Notes: generated from the letters alone by a model not told the origin. DNA of 64,000 nt from Candidatus Butyricicoccus avistercoris (GCA_019113005.1 DXIE01000046.1:1-64000); one strand, 5' to 3'; counted from the first letter of the stretch, positions 27,815-36,676 are shown. Numbers and translations are program-made.

Positions 27815-28996
27815 ATGAAAACAATTTTTAATATTGACGAAGCAAAGATGAAGGAAACATCATCTGTTTATACTGTAACAGAAATTGCACAACAGCCAAC
27901 AACATGGCGTAAGACTTGTAAGCAAATCAAGGACGCTAAGGACGAAATCAAGGCATTTATTAAAAATGTAACTGATGCAGAAGATTTTGATATCATTCTA
28001 ACTGGTGCAGGTACAAGTGAATTTGTAGGCAATGCACTATTCCCAGAGCTTGCAACTCTTATGAACTATAAGGTAAAATCTTATGGTACAACTGATTTAG
28101 TTGCAACTCCAGAGGCTTATTTATCTCGTACAAAGCCAACTTTACTTATCAGTTTTGGTCGTTCTGGTAACTCTCCAGAGTCAGTTGGTGCTATTGATGT
28201 TGCAGAAGCTGTTTGTGATAATGTTTATCATCTGTTTATCACTTGTAACCATGAAGGTGCTCTTTCTAAGCGTGCACAAACTACTGATAAGTGCTATGCT
28301 ATTAACTTAACACCAGAAACCCATGACCAGAGCTTTGCTATGACTTCAAGCTTTAGCAATATGTATCTTGCAGCTTATCTGTGTTTCTGCATTGATAACT
28401 TAGATGAGGCTATCGCTAAGGTTGAAAAGATTGCTGACGCTGGTGAAAAGTTCCTAACTGAGAATTACACAGTGGCTCAGACTGTTGTAAATGAATATGA
28501 TTTCAACAGAATTGTATATCTTGGCAGTAACTGCTTAAAGGGTATCGCTCAAGAGTCTGCTCTTAAAATGCTAGAGCTGACAGCAGGCGGAGTTGTTACA
28601 ATGTATGATACTCCACTTGGTTTCCGTCATGGCCCTAAGTCTATCATTGATGATAACACATTAACTGTTATTTATTTAAGCGATGATGCTTATACTCGTC
28701 AATATGAAATTGATTTATTAAAGGAAATGAGCTCTCAGCGTAAGGGCAATAAAATCGTTGTTGTAACTTCTAAGCCAGATGCAGCTGCTTCTGAGCTTGC
28801 TGATTACACAGTATGCTATAATCTTGATGCTGATTATAAGAGTGTTATGTTAGGTCTTGATGATATCCTATTTGCTCAGACACTAGCTGTGCTAAAATCT
28901 CTGGCTATGGGCATCACTCCAGATAATCCATGTCCAACAGGTGAAGTAAACCGTGTTGTTAAGGGTGTAACGCTATATCCTTATACAAGAAAGTAA
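27815..28996 (+). CDS. agaS: SIS-domain galactosamine-6-phosphate deaminase/isomerase (AgaS-like)
   Basis: This is a 393-residue protein with two sugar-isomerase (SIS) domains. The first has ILTGAGTSEFVGNAL and LISFGRSGNSPESVGA; the second has VYLGSNCLKGIAQESALKM and DTPLGFRHGPKS. Length and layout match AgaS, which converts galactosamine-6-phosphate to tagatose-6-phosphate and ammonia. A neighbouring deacetylase and tagatose-bisphosphate aldolase support this over a GlmS-type role; it has no glutaminase domain. Ribosome site AAAGGAG. Confidence 0.88.
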   Translation: MKTIFNIDEAKMKETSSVYTVTEIAQQPTTWRKTCKQIKDAKDEIKAFIKNVTDAEDFDIILTGAGTSEFVGNALFPELATLMNYKVKSYGTTDLVATPEAYLSRTKPTLLISFGRSGNSPESVGAIDVAEAVCDNVYHLFITCNHEGALSKRAQTTDKCYAINLTPETHDQSFAMTSSFSNMYLAAYLCFCIDNLDEAIAKVEKIADAGEKFLTENYTVAQTVVNEYDFNRIVYLGSNCLKGIAQESALKMLELTAGGVVTMYDTPLGFRHGPKSIIDDNTLTVIYLSDDAYTRQYEIDLLKEMSSQRKGNKIVVVTSKPDAAASELADYTVCYNLDADYKSVMLGLDDILFAQTLAVLKSLAMGITPDNPCPTGEVNRVVKGVTLYPYTRK

Positions 28997-29000
28997 AATG

Positions 29001-29041
29001 AAAAAAACTGTTTGCCAAAGCTTAAAGCTTTGGCAAACAGT
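29001..29041 (-). terminator. 35-base perfect palindrome, leftward terminator
   Basis: Positions 29007-29041 are a perfect palindrome with 17-base arms and one central A. On the minus strand it is followed by seven T (29007-29001), the form of a strong intrinsic terminator for leftward transcription from the araC gene. On the plus strand there is no U-tract, so there it is probably a stabilising hairpin after agaS. Confidence 0.75.
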
Positions 29042-29068
29042 CAATAAACGAAAAGGAGCCAAACATAT

Positions 29069-29344
29069 ATGAATTGGGAAGTGATTTTGTGGACAAGTGT
29101 TACAATCGGTGTGCTGTTATGTGTAGCAGCTCTTATTGTAACAATTATTTCCGCACGAAATATGAAAAAAAGCCGAGATTCTATGCAAGTATTGCAAGAA
29201 CAAATTAAAGTCGGTGCAAAGATAATGTTTGGCGGAGGAATTTTCGGTACAATAGTAAAAATCAATGATGATAAAATTGATGTTGAAATAAGCAAAGGCG
29301 TTGTAATTACAATTTTACGCTATGCTATTCAAGGTGTTTGCTGA
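29069..29344 (+). CDS. YajC-like small membrane protein
   Basis: The 91-residue protein has one N-terminal membrane segment (~5-28), a charged stretch, then the YajC-type beta domain KVGAKIMFGGGIFGTIVKINDD (22 residues apart from flanks; core GGGIFGTIVKI). YajC normally associates with SecDF, but no secDF or tgt genes are here. YajC-like genes also occur beside mannose-family PTS genes in streptococcal hyaluronan/GalNAc loci, as I recall, so this is probably a PTS-linked paralogue. Ribosome site AAAAGGAG. It ends two bases before the convergent araC stop. Confidence 0.78.
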   Translation: MNWEVILWTSVTIGVLLCVAALIVTIISARNMKKSRDSMQVLQEQIKVGAKIMFGGGIFGTIVKINDDKIDVEISKGVVITILRYAIQGVC

Positions 29345-29346
29345 TT

Positions 29347-30543
29347 TTAATAATCATCAGCACCATCATCTAAATGGTTTTTATGTGATGCAGGTTCTAT
29401 TCCACGAGCATAATCACTCGGTGAAATCTGAAAATATTTTTTAAATAGCCTTGAAAAGTAATGAATTGAGCTGAAACCAAGCAAATACGCTATCTCACTT
29501 ATTGTATGTTCGTTTTTGCGAATCAGCTCTTTACTTTTTTGCAGCTTTATATTTATAAGATAGTTTTTCGGTGAACAACCTAAATTTATTTTAAACAGTG
29601 TTTGAAGTGATGACCTTGACATGAAAAACTCATGGCATATATCTTCAATGGTAAGTGGTTCAGTAACTCTTGCGTCCATATAAGATAATATCTTTTTAAG
29701 TTGATTGTTTTGAAAATTGTTGTCAGCTTGCAAGTGATTTTGATTTTTTTCATAATCTAAACGAAGTATATCAGATAACACTTCATGTAAATGACATAAC
29801 ATTAGTGTTTGAGTATAATATAAATCTGATGTACTCTCTTGTACAATTTGCCATAAAACAGATTGTATCTCAACAGGACAACTGAAAATTTTATTTAATA
29901 TTTGCTCATTTGATTTAAGGTCGATATCAAGTATTATTGTAAGATATGAACATGATGTATTAAGTGAAAAATGTCTGCTTATATTTTTATTTGGACTAAA
30001 TATTATTAAATCATGTGCGTTTAAATTATAATGTGTTTCATCACATTCAGATATACGCATATATCCATCACATACATATATAAGTTCGTGATAATAATGA
30101 GGCGATTTATAAAATGTGCATGGTGTTTCCTGAGTTAAATAAGAACAATCGAAAACCTGTGAAATATGAAAAGGCATGGAAATAACACTTGGAGTATAAC
30201 TTTCTGAAAGCTCTACAATCTTAGGTGTTACATTTTCTGGAGTAAGCAAAGAAAAGCTGAATATATCAACTCTTGAAACAACATAAAAATATGTATTTGG
30301 TTCTATTCTTAAACAGTGATGTATAGGAAATTTGCTTAAATTATTAGGCTCTTTACCTATTAAAATCGAACCAATACCATATGTAGGCTCAATATATACT
30401 TCACATGGGAAACTATAAAGTATATCTGTTTTATTATTGGTTGTTTTTATTTTTTCACAGCTTAAATCATATCTTTCAGATGCGATTGGGTGAAAATATA
30501 TTGACCCAAATTGCGAAAATAAAAATTCATTTGTTTTTTGCAT
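29347..30543 (-). CDS. AraC-family transcriptional regulator of the amino-sugar locus
   Basis: This 398-residue regulator has a long N-terminal part, including a cupin-like ligand region (~150-215). The C-terminal double helix-turn-helix (~295-390) reads EPLTIEDICHEFFMSRSSLQ and, in the second, SEIAYLLGFSSIHYFSRLFKKYF. It is transcribed away from the deacetylase gene and towards the PTS-agaS-yajC block. Control of the amino-sugar genes is likely, but the ligand is unknown. The first ~130 residues match nothing I recognise. Confidence 0.88.
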   Translation of the reverse strand: MQKTNEFLFSQFGSIYFHPIASERYDLSCEKIKTTNNKTDILYSFPCEVYIEPTYGIGSILIGKEPNNLSKFPIHHCLRIEPNTYFYVVSRVDIFSFSLLTPENVTPKIVELSESYTPSVISMPFHISQVFDCSYLTQETPCTFYKSPHYYHELIYVCDGYMRISECDETHYNLNAHDLIIFSPNKNISRHFSLNTSCSYLTIILDIDLKSNEQILNKIFSCPVEIQSVLWQIVQESTSDLYYTQTLMLCHLHEVLSDILRLDYEKNQNHLQADNNFQNNQLKKILSYMDARVTEPLTIEDICHEFFMSRSSLQTLFKINLGCSPKNYLINIKLQKSKELIRKNEHTISEIAYLLGFSSIHYFSRLFKKYFQISPSDYARGIEPASHKNHLDDGADDY

Positions 30544-30588
30544 AATAAAAACCTCTTAAAAAAGGGCATAATGTACAACTTTACTATT

Positions 30589-30617
30589 ATTGTAGAATAT
30601 ATACAAAGAAAAATCAA
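30589..30617 (-). promoter_or_regulatory. Promoter of the araC-type regulator
   Basis: On the minus strand TTGATT (30617-30612) and TACAAT (30594-30589) are separated by 17 bases. In the same 100-base gap no clear promoter for the divergent deacetylase gene is visible, which suggests it depends on an activator. Confidence 0.6.
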
Positions 30618-30643
30618 GTGCTACAAAAAAGGAGGAAATAATT

Positions 30644-31783
30644 TTGATTATTCAAAGTAAACGTGTTTGGATTGCAGAACAGTTCGTTCCAGCACAAATT
30701 GAAATTAAAGATGATAAAATTTTAGATATTTATGAATATAATACAAAGCCTGTGGATAAAGATTATGGCACAGATAAAATTTTACCAGGGTTTATTGATA
30801 TCCATTGTCATGGTGCATATGGCTTTGATACTAATGATGCTAACCCAGAAGGACTTAGAAATTGGGTGGAAAAAATCCCAAGCGAAGGCGTAACCGCACT
30901 TTTACCAACTACTATCACACAAAGTGAGTTAGTTTTAACTCGTGCTCTAGAAAATGTGGCACAGGTAGTGGAGGAAGGTTATACTGGTGCAGAAATTTTA
31001 GGTGTGCATTTTGAAGGTCCATATCTTGATATGCAGTATAAAGGTGCTCAGCCAGAACAGTATATTGTAAAACCTACCGTTGAGCAGTTTAAGAAATATC
31101 AAGAGGCTGCAAAGGGTTTAATTAAATATATTACGATGGCAACCGAAACAGACGATAATTTTGAACTAACTCGTTACTGTACAGAAAACGGTGTTGTTGT
31201 AAGTATTGGTCACTCAGCTGCCACTTTTGAACAGGCCAGAATGGCGTTTGCTCATGGTGCTAGAAGTATGACTCATGTTTATAATGGTATGTCACCTTTT
31301 AATCATCGTGCAAATGGTCTTGTAGGTGCTGCAAACCGCTTTAAAACTATGTATGGTGAAATTATTTGTGATGGTAACCATTCAACACTCAGTGCACTTC
31401 ACCAGTATTTTAATGAAAAGGGTGCAGACTATGGTATTTTAGTTACCGATTCACTTATGGCTAAGGGTTCTCCAGCTGGTTCTAAGTTCATATTCGGTGG
31501 TAATGAAATCGAAATCTATGTTGATGGTAGTGCTCATCTTACTTCAACAGGTGGACTTGCAGGCTCTACACTAAAAGTAAATGAAGGTTTAAGACTTCTT
31601 ATTGAGGAAGCTCTTGTACCTGTAAATGTTGCAATAAATGCTTGTACTAAAAACCCTGCTGATTGTCTGCGAATTAGTGACCGAAAGGGTGCAATCAAGG
31701 TTGGTTTAGATGCCGATTTAGTTGTGCTTGATAGAGATTACAACGTAATGCAGACATATTGCAGAGGCAAAGAAATGCTATAA
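30644..31783 (+). CDS. N-acetylgalactosamine/glucosamine-6-phosphate deacetylase
   Basis: This is a 379-residue amidohydrolase. Metal-site and family motifs are IDIHCHGAYGFDTND (His-x-His), VHFEGPYLDMQYKGA, the SIGHSAA histidine, THVYNGMSPF and the late DADLVVLD. It removes acetate from amino-sugar-6-phosphates in the cytoplasm. NagA and AgaA are very similar; agaS and tagatose aldolase genes nearby favour GalNAc-6-phosphate as substrate. The start is TTG at 30644, eight bases after GGAGG (30631-30635). Confidence 0.88.
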   Translation: MIIQSKRVWIAEQFVPAQIEIKDDKILDIYEYNTKPVDKDYGTDKILPGFIDIHCHGAYGFDTNDANPEGLRNWVEKIPSEGVTALLPTTITQSELVLTRALENVAQVVEEGYTGAEILGVHFEGPYLDMQYKGAQPEQYIVKPTVEQFKKYQEAAKGLIKYITMATETDDNFELTRYCTENGVVVSIGHSAATFEQARMAFAHGARSMTHVYNGMSPFNHRANGLVGAANRFKTMYGEIICDGNHSTLSALHQYFNEKGADYGILVTDSLMAKGSPAGSKFIFGGNEIEIYVDGSAHLTSTGGLAGSTLKVNEGLRLLIEEALVPVNVAINACTKNPADCLRISDRKGAIKVGLDADLVVLDRDYNVMQTYCRGKEML

Positions 31784-31796
31784 ATGAAATGGATAG

Positions 31797-32339
31797 ATGG
31801 CAATGGGTAAAAAGAAAAACACACAAAAGGCTCAAATAAGGCTTTCAGGTCAAAATATATACACTGATAAGAAAAATCGCACTATTTACTATGATTTTGT
31901 GACTAAACAGGGTTATATTGTTGATAAAAAGCATGAAAATCAAGCGTTGTTTTTTAAAAATCGCTTTGCAGTTATATTATTTGCTGCAATTTTATGTGCA
32001 GGCACTTTTCTCACATGGCTGCAAGCTGCAATAGTGTTTGCAGTTGCAATTGTGCTTGCTGAAGTTAAATTCCGTAAGTCATTTTTAAAACAGCTTGAAG
32101 TAGCTCAGGATATAGATTTTGAGCGTAAACTTTCACCTATAAAATATATAGTAGAAAACAAAGAAAAAAATAAAGTAATGATGTTAGCAATACTTTATAT
32201 TGTTTTCGCTGTACTTATTGTTTTAAATGCTTATATGGAGCAATATAATTCTGGACTTATCGCTTTAAGTATCGCATTAGCTGTTTTTGGTGTATATTGT
32301 AGTATAATTCATTTAATTGCTTTTTCAAAAATGAAATAA
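31797..32339 (+). CDS. Four-TM membrane protein of unknown function
   Basis: I do not recognise this 180-residue protein. It has a lysine-rich N-terminus, a small hydrophilic domain (~12-50, with NIYTDKKNRTIYYDF), two adjacent membrane segments (~57-90), a charged cytoplasmic loop, and two more segments (~127-147, 152-176). It lies 13 bases after the deacetylase gene, so it is probably in the same transcript. The ribosome site is weak (GGAT), and ATG at 31803 is an alternative start. A transport-accessory role is a guess from context. Confidence 0.65.
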   Translation: MAMGKKKNTQKAQIRLSGQNIYTDKKNRTIYYDFVTKQGYIVDKKHENQALFFKNRFAVILFAAILCAGTFLTWLQAAIVFAVAIVLAEVKFRKSFLKQLEVAQDIDFERKLSPIKYIVENKEKNKVMMLAILYIVFAVLIVLNAYMEQYNSGLIALSIALAVFGVYCSIIHLIAFSKMK

Positions 32340-32376
32340 AAATGTGTCCTCCAGAGTTTGTATACGCTGGAGGACA
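32335..32376 (-). terminator. Terminator between the 4-TM gene and the aldolase gene
   Basis: TGTCCTCCAG (32345-32354) pairs with CTGGAGGACA (32367-32376). On the minus strand it is followed by CATTTTTATTTC, so it chiefly serves the aldolase gene; plus-strand readers of the 4-TM gene meet the same hairpin with a weaker tail. Confidence 0.75.
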
Positions 32377-32382
32377 TAAGAT

Positions 32383-33234
32383 TTAAGCCTTATTATTGCT
32401 GCCACAAAGTGCAATCTTTTCACAAACAAGTTTAGTAACTTCTTCCATACCAACCTTGCTGTACTTCTTAGGGTCAAACACTTCAGGGTCTTTTTGCATA
32501 TAAGCTTTAACACCGTTGCTGTATGCAATACGAAGTTCGGTTGCAAAGTTGACCTTGCAAATACCAAGCTCAATAGATTTCTGAACAGCCTCATCAGGTA
32601 CACCAGATGCACCATGAAGTACAAGTGGAATATCAACAACCTTGCGAATTTCGCTTAAACGGTCAAAATCAAGTTTTGGTGTGCCTTTATAAAGACCATG
32701 TGCTGTGCCAATAGCAACTGCAAGTGAGTTTACACCTGTACGTTCTACAAACTCTTTAGCTTCAGCAGGGTCAGTGTATGGATTACCAGAACCACCGTCA
32801 AGGTCATCTTCCTTGCCGCCTACTTTGCCAAGCTCAGCTTCTACGCTGATGCCTGATGGACTACATGCTTCAACCACCTTGCGTGTGAGTGCAATATTAT
32901 CTTCAAAGCTTTCATGTGAACCGTCAATCATAATTGATGTATAGCCTGTGCGAAGTGCCTGCATAGCCAGTGATAAGCTATCACCATGGTCTAAGTGCAT
33001 TGCAACAGGTACGCTTGCACGCTTTGCAGCGGTTTCTACCATTGCAAGATAGTAATCAAGTCCAGCATACTTAACAGTTGAAGGTGTGGTTTGGATAATA
33101 ACAGGAGCGTTTGATTTTTCTGCTGCTGCTACAATAGCCATTACCATTTCAAGATTTTCTGCATTAAATGCACCTACTGCATAATGCTCTTTTTGTGCTT
33201 TTAAAAGCATTTCATTTGTTGTAACCAGTGGCAT
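32383..33234 (-). CDS. kbaY: Class II tagatose-1,6-bisphosphate aldolase, catalytic subunit (KbaY/GatY-like)
   Basis: This 283-residue zinc aldolase cleaves a ketohexose-1,6-bisphosphate to dihydroxyacetone phosphate and glyceraldehyde-3-phosphate. The catalytic LDHGDS has Asp82 and zinc ligand His83; the other ligands are His179 (GTAHG) and His207 (LHGASG). Fructose- and tagatose-specific members look alike. The KbaZ/GatZ gene on the opposite strand supports tagatose-bisphosphate. It is monocistronic on the minus strand. Confidence 0.85.
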   Translation of the reverse strand: MPLVTTNEMLLKAQKEHYAVGAFNAENLEMVMAIVAAAEKSNAPVIIQTTPSTVKYAGLDYYLAMVETAAKRASVPVAMHLDHGDSLSLAMQALRTGYTSIMIDGSHESFEDNIALTRKVVEACSPSGISVEAELGKVGGKEDDLDGGSGNPYTDPAEAKEFVERTGVNSLAVAIGTAHGLYKGTPKLDFDRLSEIRKVVDIPLVLHGASGVPDEAVQKSIELGICKVNFATELRIAYSNGVKAYMQKDPEVFDPKKYSKVGMEEVTKLVCEKIALCGSNNKA

Positions 33235-33261
33235 AAAAAAGACCTCGATTTTTAAAAATAT

Positions 33262-33281
33262 ATTAGCTTTATTTAGCTAAT
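33262..33281. promoter_or_regulatory. Palindromic operator between divergent aldolase subunit genes
   Basis: ATTAGCT (33262-33268) and AGCTAAT (33275-33281) are perfect inverted repeats with a six-base centre. They sit in the 78-base gap between the divergent kbaY and kbaZ starts. A rightward promoter can be drawn with TTAGCT as -35 and TATATC (33286-33291) as -10, 17 bases apart, so a bound protein could control both genes. Confidence 0.55.
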
Positions 33282-33312
33282 TAAGTATATCATAAATTAA
33301 GGAGAATGTAAA

Positions 33313-34635
33313 ATGAATAGCAATCCTTTAAAGAAAATAGTAACACTCCAAAAACAAGGAAAAGCAGTTGGTATTTATTCTGTTTGCAGTGCAAATGGAT
33401 ATGTTATTAAGGCTGCGTTAAAGCGTGGTATGCAGGATAATTCTTGCGTTCTAATCGAAAGTACAGCAAACCAGTGTGACCAAAATGGTGGTTATACTGG
33501 TATGACCCCAATGGATTTTAAAAACTTTGTAAATAAAATGGCTGATGAAATTGGTTTTGATAAATCTAAGCTGTTTTTAGGTGGCGACCATTTAGGTCCT
33601 CTAACATTTGCTAGTCTGCCAGAAGAAAAGGCTATGCTTGAGGCAGAAGAACTTATCCGTCATTATGTGGGAGCAGGTTTCACAAAAATTCATATTGATA
33701 CAAGTATGAAAGTTGCTGATGATGATGCAAACACTCGTCTTTCTGATGAAACAATAGCTAAAAGAGGTGCAAGACTTGCAAAGGTAGCCGAGGAAACTTA
33801 TAAAAAGCTACTTGAAACAAATCCTGATGCAATCGAGCCTGTTTATATTGTAGGCAGTGAAGTGCCTATCCCTGGTGGTGCTGTTGGCGGTGCTGATGAC
33901 GGCGTACAGGTAACAAAAGTTGATGACTTTAAAAACACAGTTGCTACATTTAAAAAGGCATTTTTAGACAATGGACTTGACCACGCTTGGGAAAATGTAA
34001 TTGCAGTTGTTGTTCAACCTGGAGTTGAGGAAAAAGACAGCGGTTGTACTGAATACGACAGAGAAAAAGCTAAAGAGCTTATGGCATCTATTGCAGATTT
34101 TCCAGAGCTTGTATTTGAAGGTCACTCAACTGACTACCAGACAAAAATCAAACTGCGTGAGCTTGTAGAAGATGGCGTAGGCATATTAAAGGTAGGTCCA
34201 GCACTTACTTTTGCTATGAGAGAGGCTGTTTTTGCACTTGAAAATATAGAGAAAGAGCTTTTAGCTGATGCAGATGTAAAGCTAAGTGAGTTCTCTAAAA
34301 CTCTAGATGAGCAAATGCTCAAGGATACTAAATATTGGTCTAAGCATTATAAGGGCACAGATGCAGAAATTAAGCTAAAACGCAAATATTCATTCTCTGA
34401 CCGTTGCCGTTATTATATGCCAACTGAGCCAGTTGAAAATGCAAAGAATACTCTTATTAACAACCTAACAACATATGGTATTCCACTAAATCTGTTAAGC
34501 CAGTTTATGCCTATTCAGTATACTAAGGTGCGTGAAGGCTTACTTGAGAACAATCCAGAAGCACTGATTATGGATAGAATTATTAACACTATGGACGAGT
34601 ATTTATATGCAACTCATCAGAAAGAGCTAATTTAA
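33313..34635 (+). CDS. kbaZ: Tagatose-bisphosphate aldolase non-catalytic subunit (KbaZ/GatZ-like)
   Basis: This 440-residue TIM-barrel protein of the GatZ/KbaZ/AgaZ family begins NPLKKIVTLQKQGKAVGIYS and carries FLGGDHLGP, IHIDTSMK, YIVGSEVPIPGG and FEGHSTDYQT. Characterised members stabilise the KbaY/GatY aldolase; some relatives have been proposed as tagatose-6-phosphate kinases, without firm support. Here it is transcribed divergently from kbaY instead of being co-operonic. Ribosome site AAGGAG. gldA follows after 58 bases. Confidence 0.9.
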   Translation: MNSNPLKKIVTLQKQGKAVGIYSVCSANGYVIKAALKRGMQDNSCVLIESTANQCDQNGGYTGMTPMDFKNFVNKMADEIGFDKSKLFLGGDHLGPLTFASLPEEKAMLEAEELIRHYVGAGFTKIHIDTSMKVADDDANTRLSDETIAKRGARLAKVAEETYKKLLETNPDAIEPVYIVGSEVPIPGGAVGGADDGVQVTKVDDFKNTVATFKKAFLDNGLDHAWENVIAVVVQPGVEEKDSGCTEYDREKAKELMASIADFPELVFEGHSTDYQTKIKLRELVEDGVGILKVGPALTFAMREAVFALENIEKELLADADVKLSEFSKTLDEQMLKDTKYWSKHYKGTDAEIKLKRKYSFSDRCRYYMPTEPVENAKNTLINNLTTYGIPLNLLSQFMPIQYTKVREGLLENNPEALIMDRIINTMDEYLYATHQKELI

Positions 34636-34693
34636 GTATACATAATTATTTAGCCATATGATAAAATAATTTTATATAGGAGGTTTTTAGATT

Positions 34694-35791
34694 ATGGCAA
34701 ATATTTTTATAAGTCCTAGTAAGTATGTACAGGGTGCAGGTGAGCTTAAAAACTTAGGCAAATATGCAAAGGTTTACGGTGAAAAAGCTCTAGTTGTAAT
34801 AAGTGAAAATGGTCGCAAAAGAAGTGGTCAAGTAATCTTAGATAGCTTTGCTGAGGCTGGTATTTCTTGTGCTTTTGAATATTTTAATGGCGAATGTTCA
34901 ATGAGTGAAATAAATCGCTTATGTGATGTTGTAAAAAAGCAAAACTGTGATATGGTAATTGGTGTTGGCGGGGGTAAAATTTTTGATACAGTTAAAGCTG
35001 TGGCGTATGAAGCTAAAACACCAGTTGTAATTTGTCCAACAATCGCATCAACTGATGCACCATGTTCAGCTCTTTCTGTTATTTACACAGAAGATGGTGT
35101 GTTTGAAAAATATCTATTTTTACCTCAAAACCCTAATCTTGTGCTTATGGACACCGAAATTATCGCACAAAGCCCTATGCGTTTAACTATCGCTGGTATG
35201 GGCGATGCACTTGCAACTTATTTTGAAGCTCGTGCATGTGCAAATTCTGGTGCAACAAGTTGTGCAGGTGGAAAAATCACAAATGCAGCTCTTGCACTTG
35301 CTAAACTTTGTTTTGATACTCTTATGCAAGAAGGTTTAAAGGCTAAAAGTGCTTTAAGAGTTAAGGCTAATACACAGGCTGTGGACAAGATTATTGAGGC
35401 AAACACCTTGCTTTCTGGTATAGGTTTTGAGTCTGGTGGACTTGCTGCCGCTCATGCTGTGCATAATGGTCTTACTGTGCTTGAGGAGTGCCATGAGAAA
35501 TATCATGGCGAAAAAGTCGCATTTGGCACACTTGTTCAGCTTATACTTGAAAATGTGTCAAAAGATGAACTTGATGAAATTGCGGTTTGGTGTGCAGAGC
35601 TTGGACTACCTATAACTCTTTATGAGCTTGGAATTGAAGATGTAACCGAAGAAAAAATCATGGCGGTTGCAAATGCTGCTTGTGCTGAAGGGGATACAAT
35701 GCATAATATGCCATTTGAGGTAACTCCTAAGATGGTTTATGATGCAATTTTAGCAGCTGATGCTTATGGTAAAACTTTAGTTGGTATGTAA
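34694..35791 (+). CDS. gldA: Glycerol dehydrogenase-type iron/zinc alcohol dehydrogenase
   Basis: This 365-residue NAD-dependent dehydrogenase interconverts glycerol and dihydroxyacetone. The metal ligands fall exactly at the family positions Asp171 (AGMGDALATYFEAR), His254 (AAAHAVHNGLT) and His271 (EKYHGEKVAFG). The nucleotide-binding GVGGGK is at 90-95. Ribosome site AGGAGG. Behind kbaZ it might handle three-carbon products, or regenerate NAD; that link is inference. It ends at a strong bidirectional terminator. Confidence 0.92.
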   Translation: MANIFISPSKYVQGAGELKNLGKYAKVYGEKALVVISENGRKRSGQVILDSFAEAGISCAFEYFNGECSMSEINRLCDVVKKQNCDMVIGVGGGKIFDTVKAVAYEAKTPVVICPTIASTDAPCSALSVIYTEDGVFEKYLFLPQNPNLVLMDTEIIAQSPMRLTIAGMGDALATYFEARACANSGATSCAGGKITNAALALAKLCFDTLMQEGLKAKSALRVKANTQAVDKIIEANTLLSGIGFESGGLAAAHAVHNGLTVLEECHEKYHGEKVAFGTLVQLILENVSKDELDEIAVWCAELGLPITLYELGIEDVTEEKIMAVANAACAEGDTMHNMPFEVTPKMVYDAILAADAYGKTLVGM

Positions 35792-35798
35792 AAACAAA

Positions 35799-35828
35799 AA
35801 GCGTGTTACAAATTCTTGTAACACGCTT
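35799..35828. terminator. Bidirectional terminator between gldA and the second araC gene
   Basis: A 12-bp stem (AAGCGTGTTACA / TGTAACACGCTT) with loop AATTCT is flanked by T-rich runs in both reading directions. Confidence 0.9.
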
Positions 35829-35833
35829 AAATT

Positions 35834-36676
35834 TTATTTATTTTCTTCTAAATGTTGTTTACGATACTGTACAGGTGTCATACCTGTCATTTGCTTAAAT
35901 GCCTTTGAGAACACAAGTGGGTCACGATAACCAACTGACTGTGCGATTGCGGCAACGGTTGCATTAGTAAGTCTTAGCTGTTCCTTTGCACGAGTAAGGC
36001 GGAATGTCGTTAAAAATTCCTGTGGTGAAATTTTAAGCACACGCTGAAATAGTGTGAAAAGATAACTACGGTTTAATGACACATACTTTGCCATATCAGA
36101 CACAGTTATATGGTTTGCATAGTTATAATGTACAAACTCAACCGCACGACGCACATAGAAGTTTTCTCTATCGTTTTTAGGAACAGAAGAAAGCGGCATA
36201 GAGAGCGAACGTGCAAGGCATGAGAAAAATCTGCAAAGCAAACCTTGAAGCTGGAAGTCATTTTCTATGCCAGCAGTGTTATACTTTAGCATTTCTTGCA
36301 CAATATCACGAAGTGTTTCACCGTCAGGTGAGCGGAAGGTAAATTGTCCTTCATCAAGACCGATTGCACTTAAATATTCACTGCAACAAGTGCCATCAAA
36401 GCCAATCCATAAATAAGTCCATGGGTCAGCCTCATCAGCTTGGAAAAATGCCTGTTCATTAGGTCTGATGATAAAGCCTTCACCTGCGTGAAGTGAAACC
36501 TGTTTGTCGCCAGACTGGAAAATGCCCTTGCCATCGGTTATAAAATGGATAAGATAATTAGGTCTTACCGCAGGGCCAAAATGTTGGAGCGGCTGGCATG
36601 AACCATAGCCGCAATAGCATAGATAGAAATCTGAAAAAATCTGATGCTCGAGCTTTAGTACATTTAAGTTTTCCAT
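35834..36676 (-). CDS. AraC-family regulator with cupin sensor domain
   Basis: The 280-residue protein has a cupin sugar-sensing domain (~25-110; VRPNYLIHFITDGKGIFQ, LHAGEGFIIRPNE) and a C-terminal double helix-turn-helix (~180-275; ITVSDMAKYVSLNRSYLFTLF and VAAIAQSVGYRDPLVFSKAF). This layout is typical of activators of sugar-uptake genes. The target may be in the locus to its right end or elsewhere. Repeated ATGTTA half-sites in its upstream region suggest autoregulation. The ribosome site AGGAGGG precedes ATG at 36676. Confidence 0.9.
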   Translation of the reverse strand: MENLNVLKLEHQIFSDFYLCYCGYGSCQPLQHFGPAVRPNYLIHFITDGKGIFQSGDKQVSLHAGEGFIIRPNEQAFFQADEADPWTYLWIGFDGTCCSEYLSAIGLDEGQFTFRSPDGETLRDIVQEMLKYNTAGIENDFQLQGLLCRFFSCLARSLSMPLSSVPKNDRENFYVRRAVEFVHYNYANHITVSDMAKYVSLNRSYLFTLFQRVLKISPQEFLTTFRLTRAKEQLRLTNATVAAIAQSVGYRDPLVFSKAFKQMTGMTPVQYRKQHLEENK

